Shown in pieces: positions 1 through 8,591 of a DNA stretch of 64,000 nt (position 1 is its first letter; every line of letters starts with the position of its first letter). The stretch comes from Nocardia albiluteola (GTDB lineage: Bacteria > Actinomycetota > Actinomycetes > Mycobacteriales > Mycobacteriaceae), in contig NZ_JAHKNI010000008.1 in assembly GCF_018860155.1 (NCBI RefSeq), positions 310,001-374,000 on the forward strand, written 5' to 3'. The translations under genes were made by a program, and so were the position numbers. The notes under the pieces are model-generated. The model saw nothing but the letters and a program-made list of their open reading frames with translations, made no database searches and was not told the origin of the DNA.

Positions 1-122
1 ACATCCTCACCGGCGTCGAAACAGGTCCAAGTTAACCGGACTTCTGCCCCTCAGTCTGGCACGGTGCGGTGTGCCCGGCCGTATTGCGCCCCCGGCATGT
101 TCGCGCCACGGCGAGGCTGCGG

Positions 123-479
123 TCAGATTGCGTCCAGAACCGCGCCCAGGCGAAGCAGCAGGGCGCGCACGGTGGTCGGGGCGATGCCCACGGGCGGGCC
201 GACCGGGGTGGCCAGCGGGATCAGATCGCAGACCAGCGCGCGCACGCTGCGGGCATCGCCGAGGTCGATATCGGTGACGGGAGCCTGCGCTCGGGCGACC
301 ACATCCTCGGGGCCGGGCACGTCCGCCTCGAGTCCGGCGCGGTAGATCTCGAGGGTCAGGATGGAACCGACCGTGCGGAACGCGAACGACCGCCCCTCGC
401 CCGCGCCGCCGAATCCGTGCGCGAAGGGCCCGACGGTGAGGTCGTCGAGGGTGAATCCGGACCGCGGATCTGTGGTCAA
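123..479 (-). CDS. Conserved hypothetical protein (118 aa)
   Basis: The ORF starts with ATG and encodes a soluble 118-residue protein with no signal peptide or membrane segment. I recognise no domain. The middle (about residues 15-60) is rich in Gly, Phe and acidic residues, and the C-terminal half looks alpha/beta. It lies divergent from the lipoprotein gene that begins at 728, the position taken in M. tuberculosis by the complement-strand hypothetical gene Rv2137c. Positional equivalence is therefore possible, but I cannot show homology by eye. Coding use (G/C third positions) fits a real gene. Function is unknown. Confidence 0.6.
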   Translation of the reverse strand: MTTDPRSGFTLDDLTVGPFAHGFGGAGEGRSFAFRTVGSILTLEIYRAGLEADVPGPEDVVARAQAPVTDIDLGDARSVRALVCDLIPLATPVGPPVGIAPTTVRALLLRLGAVLDAI

Positions 480-727
480 CCGGCTCTCCTGGTTCGGGTT
501 GGTCGAACTACACGTTAACCCCGGGTGCCGACAGAGTGATCATCGCAAGGCGGGATGACGGGGCCGATCGGCGGCGAATACGACGCGCCCAGAGTGCGGA
601 AGCACCCCGGACAGCGAGCCGGGTCCGCGATCATGGTCAGATAAAGAAGTCCGCTCGAGCGGTCGGGGCCCGTGTCCGGGCCCGGTGCGGGACACCGCAC
701 GGTGGTCGGTGAGAAGGAGTTCGGAGT

Positions 728-1819
728 ATGCGTGCTCGCGGTGAATCCGGAGCCCGCGCGGCGTCACGACGCGCCGTGCATCGGCCGGGACTGCGGGCCG
801 TGAGCCGATCATCAATGGCCGCACTGCTGGCCGTGGCCACCGCCGCGGCACTGCTGAGCGGATGTTCCAAGAACTCCGGACACACCGGCAGCACCCCGGC
901 CGCGGCCCCGGGCCACGCCGCGACCGCCCCGGCAACGACCGCCACCCCCGCCGGGACCGTCGTGCCCAGCGGCCCGATCGCCGCGGCGCTGGCCGAGCCT
1001 GCCACCGGTACGCTGCTGCTCCTGGATCCCGACGGGGTCACCGTGCGCATCCTGGATCCCGCCGACCTGGCCGCCCCGGCCCGCACCGTGACCCTGCCCG
1101 CCCGCACCACGGCGCTGACCCCGGGCCCGGAGGGTCAGGTCCTGGCCGCGGCCGGGAGTCAGGTGTTGCACATCGACCCCGCCGCAGCCAGTGTGCACGC
1201 CACCCCCGTCGACGGGCAGGTCCGCTCGGTTGTCCAGCGCGCCGACGGCACGGTGGCCGCGGGCCTGGCCGACGGCCGGGTGCTGATCCTGGGTGCGGAC
1301 GGGCATGTGACGCAGACGTTCACCGGCCTCGGCGGCAACGACGCGATCGTCGCTCCCGGCTCGGCGATCGTGACGCTGGACCGCGACCGGACCACGCTGA
1401 CCCAGGTCGACATCAAACGCGCGCGGCCCGGGCTGCAGCTGCGCGCGGGCATCGGGGCGGTGAACATGATCACCGACCATTTCGGCCGGATGCTGGTCAC
1501 CGACACCGCCGGCGGTGCGCTGCTGGTGTACACGGCCGATCCGCTCGAAATGCACCAGTGGTTCCCGGTAGGCTCCTCGCCCTACGCCGAGGCCTACGAC
1601 CAGGCCACCGAAACACTCTGGGTGAGCTTGACCGGGACCAACGAAGTTGTCGGCTACGACCTGTCGACGGGTATACCGGAGGAAGTGAGGCGCTTCGCCA
1701 CGGTGCGCCAGCCGAACTCGGTGACGGTCGACTCCCGCACCGGCGACCTGTTCGTGGGGTCCGCGACGGGTGCGGGTCTGCAGCGGATCGGCGCGGACGA
1801 GAGGAAGAGAGGGCAGTGA
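728..1819 (+). CDS. lppL: LppL-like lipoprotein, beta-propeller type
   Basis: This 363-residue exported lipoprotein has a long Arg-rich n-region, a hydrophobic stretch at about 29-42 and a lipobox LLSGC with the modified Cys near residue 46. An Ala/Pro/Thr-rich linker follows. The rest consists of repeated blade-like segments (such as the stretch ending in RVLILGADG) typical of YncE/SMP-30-type beta-propellers. The ATG is preceded by an AAGGAG-type ribosome site. Its stop overlaps the next start (ATGA), and pyrD follows two genes later, matching the lppL-pyrD neighbourhood of mycobacteria. The role is unknown; it probably sits on the outer face of the cytoplasmic membrane. The symbol is given by synteny and architecture. 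Confidence 0.8.
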   Translation: MRARGESGARAASRRAVHRPGLRAVSRSSMAALLAVATAAALLSGCSKNSGHTGSTPAAAPGHAATAPATTATPAGTVVPSGPIAAALAEPATGTLLLLDPDGVTVRILDPADLAAPARTVTLPARTTALTPGPEGQVLAAAGSQVLHIDPAAASVHATPVDGQVRSVVQRADGTVAAGLADGRVLILGADGHVTQTFTGLGGNDAIVAPGSAIVTLDRDRTTLTQVDIKRARPGLQLRAGIGAVNMITDHFGRMLVTDTAGGALLVYTADPLEMHQWFPVGSSPYAEAYDQATETLWVSLTGTNEVVGYDLSTGIPEEVRRFATVRQPNSVTVDSRTGDLFVGSATGAGLQRIGADERKRGQ

Positions 1820-2085
1820 TGACTCGGGCCTCGGCGCACCGTTCACCACGCAGACGGTCGATTCCGGCAAGTTGGGAGGAGACCAGCGACGAAGGAGAAT
1901 ACGAGTACGTGCCGTTACGACTACCCCCCGAGATAAACCGGGTGACAGCCTCGATGCGGTTGTCGATCCAGGCCGAGTACGGCGGCTGGGAGCTGTCGCG
2001 GGTCCGGGCGTACACCGACGGCAGCCGGCGGGTGCTGCTGCGGCGGCGTAAAACCACGGCCCCGGTGCCGGAACCGGGGATGTGA
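1819..2085 (+). CDS. DUF5703 family protein (88 aa)
   Basis: This small soluble protein begins at the ATG that overlaps the stop of the lipoprotein gene and ends by overlapping the pyrD start, so the three genes are translationally coupled. The conserved part runs from YEYVPLRLP to the end and includes the AEYGGWELSRVRAY...GSRRVLLRRR block, which I recognise as the DUF5703 signature of actinobacteria. No biochemical function is known for the family. Co-transcription with pyrD is the only hint to its role. Confidence 0.8.
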   Translation: MTRASAHRSPRRRSIPASWEETSDEGEYEYVPLRLPPEINRVTASMRLSIQAEYGGWELSRVRAYTDGSRRVLLRRRKTTAPVPEPGM

Positions 2086-3170
2086 TCGGCATGTACGCGT
2101 TATTGCTTCGCCTGATGTTCCTGCTGCCTCCCGAACGCATTCACCATCTGGCCTTCGTCGCGATGCGCCTGGCCACCCGCTTCGCCCCGGCCCGCGCGCT
2201 GCTGGCCCGGTTGACCGTGACCGGCGATCCGATCCTGCGCACCACCGCGTTCGGCGTGGATTTCCCGGCGCCGATCGGGTTGGCGGCCGGGTTCGACAAG
2301 GACGCCGAGGGCGTGAACGCTTGGGGCCCACTGGGTTTCGGATTCGCCGAGATCGGCACGGTCACCGGGCAGGCGCAGCCGGGCAATCCCGCGCCGCGCC
2401 TGTTCCGCCTCCCTGCCGATCACGCGCTGATCAACCGGATGGGATTCAACAATCACGGCGCGGCCGCGGCGGCGGCACGGTTGCGCACGCGGCGGCCCGG
2501 CGGGGTCCCGATCGGCGCCAACATCGGCAAGACCAAGATCGTGCCGGCCGAGCAGGCGGCCGCCGACTACGTCACCAGCGCCGAGCTGCTGGGCCCGCTC
2601 GCCGATTTCGTCGTGGTCAATGTCAGTTCCCCCAATACGCCCGGCCTGCGGGATCTGCAGGCGGTGGAATCGCTGCGGCCGTTGCTGGCCGCGGTGCTGG
2701 ACTCGGTGAACAAGCCGGTGCTGGTGAAGATCGCGCCGGATCTGTCGGACCAGGACATCGACGCGGTCGCCGATCTGGCGGTGGAGCTGGGGCTGGCCGG
2801 GATCGTGGCCACCAACACCACCATCGCCCGCGATCGTCTGCGCACCCCGGCCGCGCAGGTCGCGGCGATGGGTGCGGGCGGGCTGTCGGGTCCGCCGGTG
2901 GCCGAGCGGTCCCTCGAGGTGCTTCGGCGGCTGTATGCCCGGGTCGGAGACCGCCTGGTGCTGGTGTCCGTCGGCGGCATCGAGACCGCCGAGCAGGCCT
3001 ACGAGCGCATCCTGGCCGGGGCCACCCTGCTGCAGGGGTTCACCGGATTCATCTACGGCGGGCCGCTGTGGACCCGGCGCCTGCACCGCGGCCTGGCCGC
3101 GCGGTTGCGTGCGGGGGGCTACGCCACGCTGTCCGAGGCGGTCGGCGCCGGGCACACGACCCGCGCCTGA
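2082..3170 (+). CDS. pyrD: Dihydroorotate dehydrogenase (quinone), class 2
   Basis: PyrD oxidises dihydroorotate to orotate in pyrimidine synthesis and passes electrons to membrane quinone through FMN. The 362-residue TIM-barrel protein has the class 2 hallmarks: an N-terminal membrane-associating helix (LLLRLMFLLPPERIHHL), GLAAGFDKDAEGVNAW, NRMGFNNHG, the catalytic-serine loop NVSSPNTPGLR, and the phosphate-binding end SVGGIETAEQAYERILAG. The GTG at 2082 overlaps the previous gene's stop; an ATG at 2091 is an alternative start. A 17-bp stem-loop follows the stop after 25 bases. Length and motifs are normal. Confidence 0.96.
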   Translation: MIGMYALLLRLMFLLPPERIHHLAFVAMRLATRFAPARALLARLTVTGDPILRTTAFGVDFPAPIGLAAGFDKDAEGVNAWGPLGFGFAEIGTVTGQAQPGNPAPRLFRLPADHALINRMGFNNHGAAAAAARLRTRRPGGVPIGANIGKTKIVPAEQAAADYVTSAELLGPLADFVVVNVSSPNTPGLRDLQAVESLRPLLAAVLDSVNKPVLVKIAPDLSDQDIDAVADLAVELGLAGIVATNTTIARDRLRTPAAQVAAMGAGGLSGPPVAERSLEVLRRLYARVGDRLVLVSVGGIETAEQAYERILAGATLLQGFTGFIYGGPLWTRRLHRGLAARLRAGGYATLSEAVGAGHTTRA

Positions 3171-3195
3171 GCTGTTCCATGCTTGTCACCGTGCC

Positions 3196-3235
3196 GCGCC
3201 GGCGTGCCGTGCGACTGTGCACGGCATGCCGGCGC
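3196..3235. terminator. Stem-loop downstream of pyrD
   Basis: A 17-bp stem (3196-3212 with 3219-3235, one G-T pair) encloses a 6-nt loop, 25 bp after the pyrD stop and 36 bp before the end of the convergent gene at 3272. There is no clear U-run, as is common in actinobacteria. It probably acts as a bidirectional terminator. Confidence 0.7.
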
Positions 3236-3271
3236 GCTTGCGGGGTGGTGCGCGGCCGAGCCCCGGGATTC

Positions 3272-3634
3272 TCACGCAGTGCGCGGCCCCCGGCCCGAGA
3301 GCACCGGTTCGGATTCGCGGTGGGTGCGCATGCCGGAATGTCGGCGCAGCCGATCGATCATGCGGCGGGCCAGCAGGATCACCGCGTGCTCGTAGTGCAC
3401 ACCCAGGGCGGCCGTGTGCTCGGCGACCCTGCGGTGGGTGGGCTCGTCGTGCACCGCGGCCGGATCGCTGAGCAGTTCGTCCAGTTCCATGCCCGCCTGC
3501 GCCTGCGCGTGCGAGAGACGATGGTCGGGCAGCCAGCTCAGCCGCCACACCGCAACCCCGGCGCCGGAGGTGCGCCAAGCGTATTCGGGCGTGCGGTCGC
3601 TGGTCATCGCCCACTCGGTCGTCTCTATGGTCAC
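3272..3634 (-). CDS. Hypothetical protein (120 aa)
   Basis: I chose the GTG at 3634 because a GAGAGGAG-like ribosome site lies just upstream; the frame itself is open further, to 3697. The product is small, soluble and charged, with many His and Arg residues in the second half (repeated HxxAV and RRMIDRLRRH segments suggest helices). The N-terminal part VTIETTEWAMTSDRTPEYAWRT is followed by a Trp/Leu-rich stretch. I do not recognise the family. It is convergent with pyrD across the stem-loop. Confidence 0.55.
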   Translation of the reverse strand: MTIETTEWAMTSDRTPEYAWRTSGAGVAVWRLSWLPDHRLSHAQAQAGMELDELLSDPAAVHDEPTHRRVAEHTAALGVHYEHAVILLARRMIDRLRRHSGMRTHRESEPVLSGRGPRTA

Positions 3635-4032
3635 GGCATTCTCCTCTCGGACGCCGCCCGGTCGGCCTGCCGCCGCCCAGAGCGGACGATTTCCCACTAC
3701 ATCGGTTCTGATTGCCGAAAAGTTGCGGATGGAGCGAACCGATGTGCTCCGGTCCCTGACCGGTAGCCGGCCCGCAGCATGCGGGTGACGCCGTATTTCG
3801 CCGATCGCCGCAGTGTGATCGGCGGGCGTCGCTGCCGCCGTCCGGATTGAATCGGCCAGGTGGTCCGAGCGGGGCGGTGCCCGCTAATGCCGGACGCCGG
3901 CCGCGAACATGCCAGCCCCGCACTCGACGATCATCGGACACTGGCGCCGTCGGATGCGGCGCTTGTGCAGAGTCGCACCCACCATCTGGACCTCCCCAGG
4001 GCCGCCGGCGTTCAAGATCGCTCATTACGTCG

Positions 4033-4088
4033 CGGCACTTGACATTTCGTGCTGGCAAATGACGCGTAGGTTGGGTATTGCCGGATCC
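4033..4088 (+). repeat. Operator-like repeat, copy 1
   Basis: Starts CGGCACTTGAC and, after ten bases, continues GGCAAATGACG, then a TTGGGTATTG tract and CCGGA. The two halves form an imperfect inverted repeat. It is copied 150 bp downstream. The surrounding stretch 3635-4284 has no convincing gene; besides these two repeats I see nothing definite in it. Confidence 0.5.
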
Positions 4089-4182
4089 CATCGCCCATAA
4101 ACCCCGGCAATCCCCGATGTTTTCCCATCATCTGATGCGGACGAGGTACGGCGCAACCGAAAATGGGGAACGGAGATCATGA

Positions 4183-4238
4183 CGGCACTTGCCGTTCCCT
4201 TCGGGCAAATGCCGCGATAGATTGGGAATCACCGGAGT
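4183..4238 (+). repeat. Operator-like repeat, copy 2
   Basis: CGGCACTTGCC, a short spacer and GGCAAATGCCG form an 11-bp inverted repeat with one mismatch, followed by GATTGGGAATC and ACCGGA. It sits 47 bp before the ATG at 4285, with an A/T-richer segment between that could hold the -10. It is likely the promoter/operator of the small gene at 4285. Confidence 0.5.
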
Positions 4239-4284
4239 TCGTCGCTGTGGTGAGAACGTATCGAGCTGCGATGGCCGAGGAGGA

Positions 4285-4796
4285 ATGAGCCGCATGGTCA
4301 GCCCGGATCCGAACATCGTGGCCCTGCGAGCTATCCTCGTCGGTCTGTGCAAACGCTCCGGTCTGAGCCTAGATCGACTGCGCACCACCGAGATAGACGT
4401 AGCGCCGCTGCTCGAATTGTTCGTCGTCCAGCAGCAGGTGCGCTCGGCCGGCGGCGATCCCCCGATGCGGTAGTGCCGGTCGTGCGGGAGCTGGCCGGAC
4501 GCTTGGCGCCTACCGACCGACTCATCGTCGATACCGAGCTGTGCCTGGGCATGCTGAACGAACTCCCGGCGCCGGCCATCGATCTCGCCAACCGCTGCCA
4601 CCGGAATCACTCGATACCCGTCGACTATGCGCCGTGGGTGCCCGAGACCCGTAGTCCGCCAGCGCGCGGCCTATTCGACCGCGTACCTCGGATCGCGAAT
4701 GTCCAGCGGCTCGCTGAACCGGAGGTAGAAGCCGAACGGGTCCAGGACACGGAAGTCCCGAATACCCCACGCCCGCAACCTCAATGGGCTGACTAG
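4285..4796 (+). pseudogene. Frameshifted small gene, family not named
   Basis: An ATG with a perfect GAGGAGGA ribosome site opens a frame (MSRMVSPDPNIVALRAILVG...VRSAGGDPP) that stops at 4473. One extra base in the CCCCC run near 4458 would join it to the frame continuing DAVVPVVRELAGRLAPTDRLIVDTELCLGML. Both halves have the same amphipathic, acidic character and read as one protein of about 110 well-formed residues; the tail after about 4620 looks non-coding and runs into the antisense VOC gene. It is either a real +1/-1 mutation in a homopolymer or a sequencing error. It may be a regulator-like helical protein; function not recognised. Confidence 0.5.
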
Positions 4797-5111
4797 GTGA
4801 TCGTGATCTTTGAGCCTGTCGAAGACCACCTCGATATCGTCGACCATGATCACGACCTCCACCCCGTAACCGCGCGGGGTCGTACTCGGGAAGTCCTTGA
4901 AATAGCTCTGCTCGTACACGCTGTCGTTTCCACACCAGAAGCACAGCACATTGTTCTGGAACCGGGTGACGAGGTAGCCCTTCTTGTCCTCAGGTTCTCG
5001 CTCCCACAGAATCTCGAAACCGATATCGGTGTAGAACCTGCGGATCGGATCGAAGTCCGGGACATGCAGTTCCACAACCGTTCCCAAGGGGGCCGTGTCG
5101 TTCATCGGCAT
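4671..5111 (-). CDS. VOC-fold (glyoxalase/bleomycin resistance-like) protein
   Basis: This 146-residue protein carries a single vicinal-oxygen-chelate module pair: VVELHVPDFDPIRRFYTDIGFEI at the start (beta-alpha-beta with the FY..IGF signature), YGVEVVIMVDDIEVVFDRL in the middle, and the closing FRVLDPFGFYLRFSEPL. The usual metal positions (H15-like and E in LRF) appear partly present, so it may be a metal enzyme or a ligand-binding protein. It starts 51 bp after the stop of the large fusion gene on the same strand and may be the third gene of that operon. Substrate unknown. Confidence 0.8.
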   Translation of the reverse strand: MPMNDTAPLGTVVELHVPDFDPIRRFYTDIGFEILWEREPEDKKGYLVTRFQNNVLCFWCGNDSVYEQSYFKDFPSTTPRGYGVEVVIMVDDIEVVFDRLKDHDHLVSPLRLRAWGIRDFRVLDPFGFYLRFSEPLDIRDPRYAVE

Positions 5112-5162
5112 TCTCTCCGTTCCCCAGCGTTCTCGTGCCCTCCGGCCCGAAGCGGACGAGCC

Positions 5163-8100
5163 TTACAACCACAACCGCACGTGCGACAGATCCGGAGCGA
5201 CGAGCTCGTCGGGCAATCCGGCCGCGCGGAAGTCCTCACGACTCTCCGCGCCGGTCAATACCGCCACGAACGCCACGCCGTTGCCGTGGGCGGCACGCAG
5301 GTCCCGGACACTGTCGCCGATGTACACGATATCGTCGCGGTCGATTCCCTGCCTTCGCAGCATATCGATCGGACCGTGCAGCACTCGTGGATCAGGTTTG
5401 CGCGCAGGCGAATTCTCCTGGGCGTATACCTCGTCGAAGTAGCCGGCGACGCCCAGTTCTCGCAGATCCTGCATGACCAGATCGTGGGCGCCCGAGCTGA
5501 TGATCAGCTGCCGGACGCCGCGTCGGTGCAGCCCGGTGATCAACTGTATGGCCCCGATCGTCGAAATCGGCTTCACCTCGAGCATGGCCTGCCGATATGC
5601 CCGAACGAAGGCCTCCCGATCCGTTCCGGGCACGATGGCTCGAATCAGCTCGTCGAACGGCAGGCCCCACGCCGCGCGGATCGTATCGTCGTCCAGATCG
5701 GCGCCGAAGCGAGCGGCGGTGCGTCGCAGGAGCGGCCACCGCGATGTCGTCGCCGCGATCGTGTCGTCGAAGTCGAACAGCACCGCCCGGCACGCGCCGA
5801 GCAGATCCGGCACTCGCGGCGCCCGGCCGGCGGCGGGGTTGTGGTCGCCCAGATTGCCGAGAATCAGTCGCGCCTCGGCGGCGAGGTCCTTCATGCCCAG
5901 GCGGGTGAAGGTTTCCGCGGCCGCCTCGGCACACGTCCTGGCCTCGGCACGCCTGCGCTCGAGGACGTTGATCTTCGCCAGACCGATCAGGCATCGTCCC
6001 TCGGTCATCGGGCGCCCCACCTGTCGTGCGAATGTCAGGCCCTGCTCGAACAGTCGCTTCGCGTTCTGATTGTCCCCGGATTCGTAGTGGGCGTTCGCCA
6101 GATGGCTCGAGGTCACCGCGAGACCTTCGATCGCACCCATGCGCTCGTCGAGCCGGCAGGCCTCGTCGAGCCTGGTGATCGCGATCGGATATTCGCCGCG
6201 CCGGTACGCGCAGATGGCGAGCTCGACGAGCGTCGCGGCACGGCCCTCGTCATCGGCCGTATGCGGCGCCGCGGCCAGGACCTGCTCGAACAGAGTCTGT
6301 GCCGTGGCGTAGTCGCCGGTGCCCGAGGCGATGTGCCCGCCCAGCCGTACGGTTTCGCGTCGATCGGCGGCCGAGGCGTTCCGCGGCAGGGCGGCCCGGC
6401 TGTGTTCGAGCCATGTCGACGCCTCGGCATAATCGCCGAGCCACACATGCACCCTTCCGACCATCGCATATTGGCGCGCCAGCACGATCGGATCACCCAC
6501 CCGGATCGCCGCTGCTGCGGCGTTGCGGCACAGCTGGACTCGGTCACGCCAGTATCCACGGCCCCACAGGAACCCGGCCATCGCCTCGGCGAACGCGATC
6601 ACCTCCCGGTCATGTCGCGGGTTCTCGCTCCCGTCGGCCCGCTCGGCGGCCAGCTGAGCGAAGTGGATGATGTTGCGGTACTCGCTCTCCAGGACACCGA
6701 CCCGGTGGTGCACGGTATAGACCTCGGAGTTGGCTTGCGCGAGTTCGAGGTAGTGGGTCACGAGACGGGCTTCGATCTCCTCGCGGTACCCGGGCGACTT
6801 GGCGACCTGGCGCAGCGCATAGGCCCGGGTGAGCGGATGCAGTCGCACCCGAACCACCGGTGGCCGCCCAGACCGGGCCATTTCCAGGAGCGAGGCCTCC
6901 CCGATGTCACGAATCTCGCGCCGGATCTCGTCCGCGTCGGCATCCACCGCCCTGGCCAGGGCGTCCAGCGGCACCGGGGCCGGATGCAGCGCCACCGCGA
7001 TGACGATCGCCCGAGCCCGCTCGTTCGATGCCAGTAGTTCGTGCCAGGTGCGATCGAAGATTCTGTCGAACAGGTCGGCTTCGGTCGCCGAGCGCAGCCG
7101 CGCGGTGGCGGCCGCGAGATCGTCGCCGTAGCGCATCTGACCGGTCGTCAATCGTATGGCCAGCGGATTTCCGCCCGTCGCATCCAGATAGTGCGGAATC
7201 AACTCGCTGTCGGACACAGGAATCGTCGATATTCCCAGCCGCCTGCCTTCCTCGGCGATCAATCTCCGACTGGCATTCTCATCGAGCCCGCCGACATCGA
7301 CGGGCCATGCCTCCGCGGAATACACCTGACGGGAGGTCACCAGGATCTTGCTGACGGAAGGGTCGACCCTCGACACCAGCTCCCGGATCGAATGATCGCG
7401 TCCGCCGTCGAAGTTGTCGATGACCACGAGGCAAGGCTCCGTATTGAGGTGATGGACCACCCGGTTCGCTTTCTCGGGCATCGACAGGGCACGAATGTAG
7501 GGGTACCCGATCACATCGGCGATGGTGTCGATGAACGAATCGAGCGTCAGGCCGCCCGCGGCCAGATCGCACCACACGATGGCGCCGAAACCCGGGGGGC
7601 CCAGCGCATTGCGGTCCTTCGTGAGCCGCCAGGCGATGCGATTGGCCAGCGCGGTCTTGCCCATTCCGCCGAGCCCGGAAACGGACACCACCGAGCAGGA
7701 CGACGACAGGCCCTCGAGCGCGCGGCTGGACTCCCGTTCCCGGTTGAAGAAGGCGCTGGGCAGCGGAATCACGTTGTGCCGCACGGCCAACAGCGAACGA
7801 TCCGAAGCCCTGAGGGCCGGGTCCCCGTCGCTCTCGCCGTCGCGGGCTGGTTCGGGGCCGCTACGAGCCGCATCCGGCGCGGCCAGCACCTCCCGTAGAT
7901 GGCTCCGCAGCGCCGTGAAGGTCCGCGAGGAGGCCGAATCCGCATGCAGAATCGTCGAATGGTCCCCCGGCAGCGCCTTCGCTTCGGGAAAAACGCCGCG
8001 TGCCGACGCCGGGGTCACCACATTGTCCTCGGTTCCGGCATACACGTAGATCGGAATAGGACAGTTCTGGTCGTCCACGTCTCGCGCGAATTGTATCCGC

Positions 8101-8591
8101 TCGAGTACATACCGTTGAGCGTCGATGACTTCGTCATTGATCGGCCTGAGCTGCTTTTCTTGCGGATTCTCCCAGAACCTGGCAGATCGCCGCAGGAGAA
8201 GTGCGAGCTGCGAACCCGAATTCGGGCAGGCGAACATGATGATCGCCTTGATACGCGCGAGCTTTCGCGCGCGGCCCGCCTTCACCACTCTCGCCAGATA
8301 TCGCTGGATGATCAGGCCGCCCTGGCTGTGACCGACGAGCACCACCGAACCGTATTCCGCGACATCGACATCCAGGAACGTCGTCAGGTCGTCGGCGATG
8401 ACATCGTAGTCCGGAATCCGGCGCAGCGGGCTGACCCGCACCTTCGGGCTGGCGTACTCGAACGGGAACACTCGATACCGCTCGCCGAGTTCGGCATCCT
8501 CACCCATACGCTCGATGAGCTGCGACCAGGTCCGCGCCGAGGAGAACATGCCGTGGACGAAAACCACCGCAGCCCGCGCCGACGGCATCAT
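5163..8591 (-). CDS. Alpha/beta-hydrolase - NB-ARC - TPR - HAD fusion (NLR-like)
   Basis: This 1142-residue protein has four parts. Residues about 1-235 are a serine hydrolase/lipase: VVFVHGMFSS, nucleophile elbow GHSQGG (Ser89), an acid near Asp189 (AGTEDNVV) and His211 (GDHST). About 265-600 is an NB-ARC STAND NTPase with Walker A GLGGMGKT (306-313), Walker B LVVIDNFD (388-395), KILVTSR and GNPLAIRL. About 620-920 is an array of TPR-like helices. From 936 to the end is a HAD phosphatase with DFDDT (Asp940/942), IISSG, ARKPDP and IGDSVRD. All catalytic motifs look intact. It overlaps the GTP cyclohydrolase-like gene by 4 bp (ATGA). Hydrolase-fronted STAND proteins resemble fungal SesB-type NLRs, which suggests a sensor/effector; the target is unknown. 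Confidence 0.88.
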   Translation of the reverse strand: MMPSARAAVVFVHGMFSSARTWSQLIERMGEDAELGERYRVFPFEYASPKVRVSPLRRIPDYDVIADDLTTFLDVDVAEYGSVVLVGHSQGGLIIQRYLARVVKAGRARKLARIKAIIMFACPNSGSQLALLLRRSARFWENPQEKQLRPINDEVIDAQRYVLERIQFARDVDDQNCPIPIYVYAGTEDNVVTPASARGVFPEAKALPGDHSTILHADSASSRTFTALRSHLREVLAAPDAARSGPEPARDGESDGDPALRASDRSLLAVRHNVIPLPSAFFNRERESSRALEGLSSSCSVVSVSGLGGMGKTALANRIAWRLTKDRNALGPPGFGAIVWCDLAAGGLTLDSFIDTIADVIGYPYIRALSMPEKANRVVHHLNTEPCLVVIDNFDGGRDHSIRELVSRVDPSVSKILVTSRQVYSAEAWPVDVGGLDENASRRLIAEEGRRLGISTIPVSDSELIPHYLDATGGNPLAIRLTTGQMRYGDDLAAATARLRSATEADLFDRIFDRTWHELLASNERARAIVIAVALHPAPVPLDALARAVDADADEIRREIRDIGEASLLEMARSGRPPVVRVRLHPLTRAYALRQVAKSPGYREEIEARLVTHYLELAQANSEVYTVHHRVGVLESEYRNIIHFAQLAAERADGSENPRHDREVIAFAEAMAGFLWGRGYWRDRVQLCRNAAAAAIRVGDPIVLARQYAMVGRVHVWLGDYAEASTWLEHSRAALPRNASAADRRETVRLGGHIASGTGDYATAQTLFEQVLAAAPHTADDEGRAATLVELAICAYRRGEYPIAITRLDEACRLDERMGAIEGLAVTSSHLANAHYESGDNQNAKRLFEQGLTFARQVGRPMTEGRCLIGLAKINVLERRRAEARTCAEAAAETFTRLGMKDLAAEARLILGNLGDHNPAAGRAPRVPDLLGACRAVLFDFDDTIAATTSRWPLLRRTAARFGADLDDDTIRAAWGLPFDELIRAIVPGTDREAFVRAYRQAMLEVKPISTIGAIQLITGLHRRGVRQLIISSGAHDLVMQDLRELGVAGYFDEVYAQENSPARKPDPRVLHGPIDMLRRQGIDRDDIVYIGDSVRDLRAAHGNGVAFVAVLTGAESREDFRAAGLPDELVAPDLSHVRLWL

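Noticed and set aside
812..2140. 442-codon minus-strand frame opposite the lipoprotein gene
   Set aside because: Composition is that of an antisense shadow; the plus-strand gene has a signal peptide, lipobox and operon coupling.
2321..3766. 481-codon plus-strand frame overlapping pyrD
   Set aside because: Out of frame with the fully conserved pyrD motifs; Arg/Gly-rich low-complexity product.
4797..7037. A 746-codon open frame on the plus strand opposite the NLR-like gene
   Set aside because: It is a mirror of the high-GC third positions of the real gene; it is rich in Arg, His, Gln and Pro, has no motif and no ribosome site.
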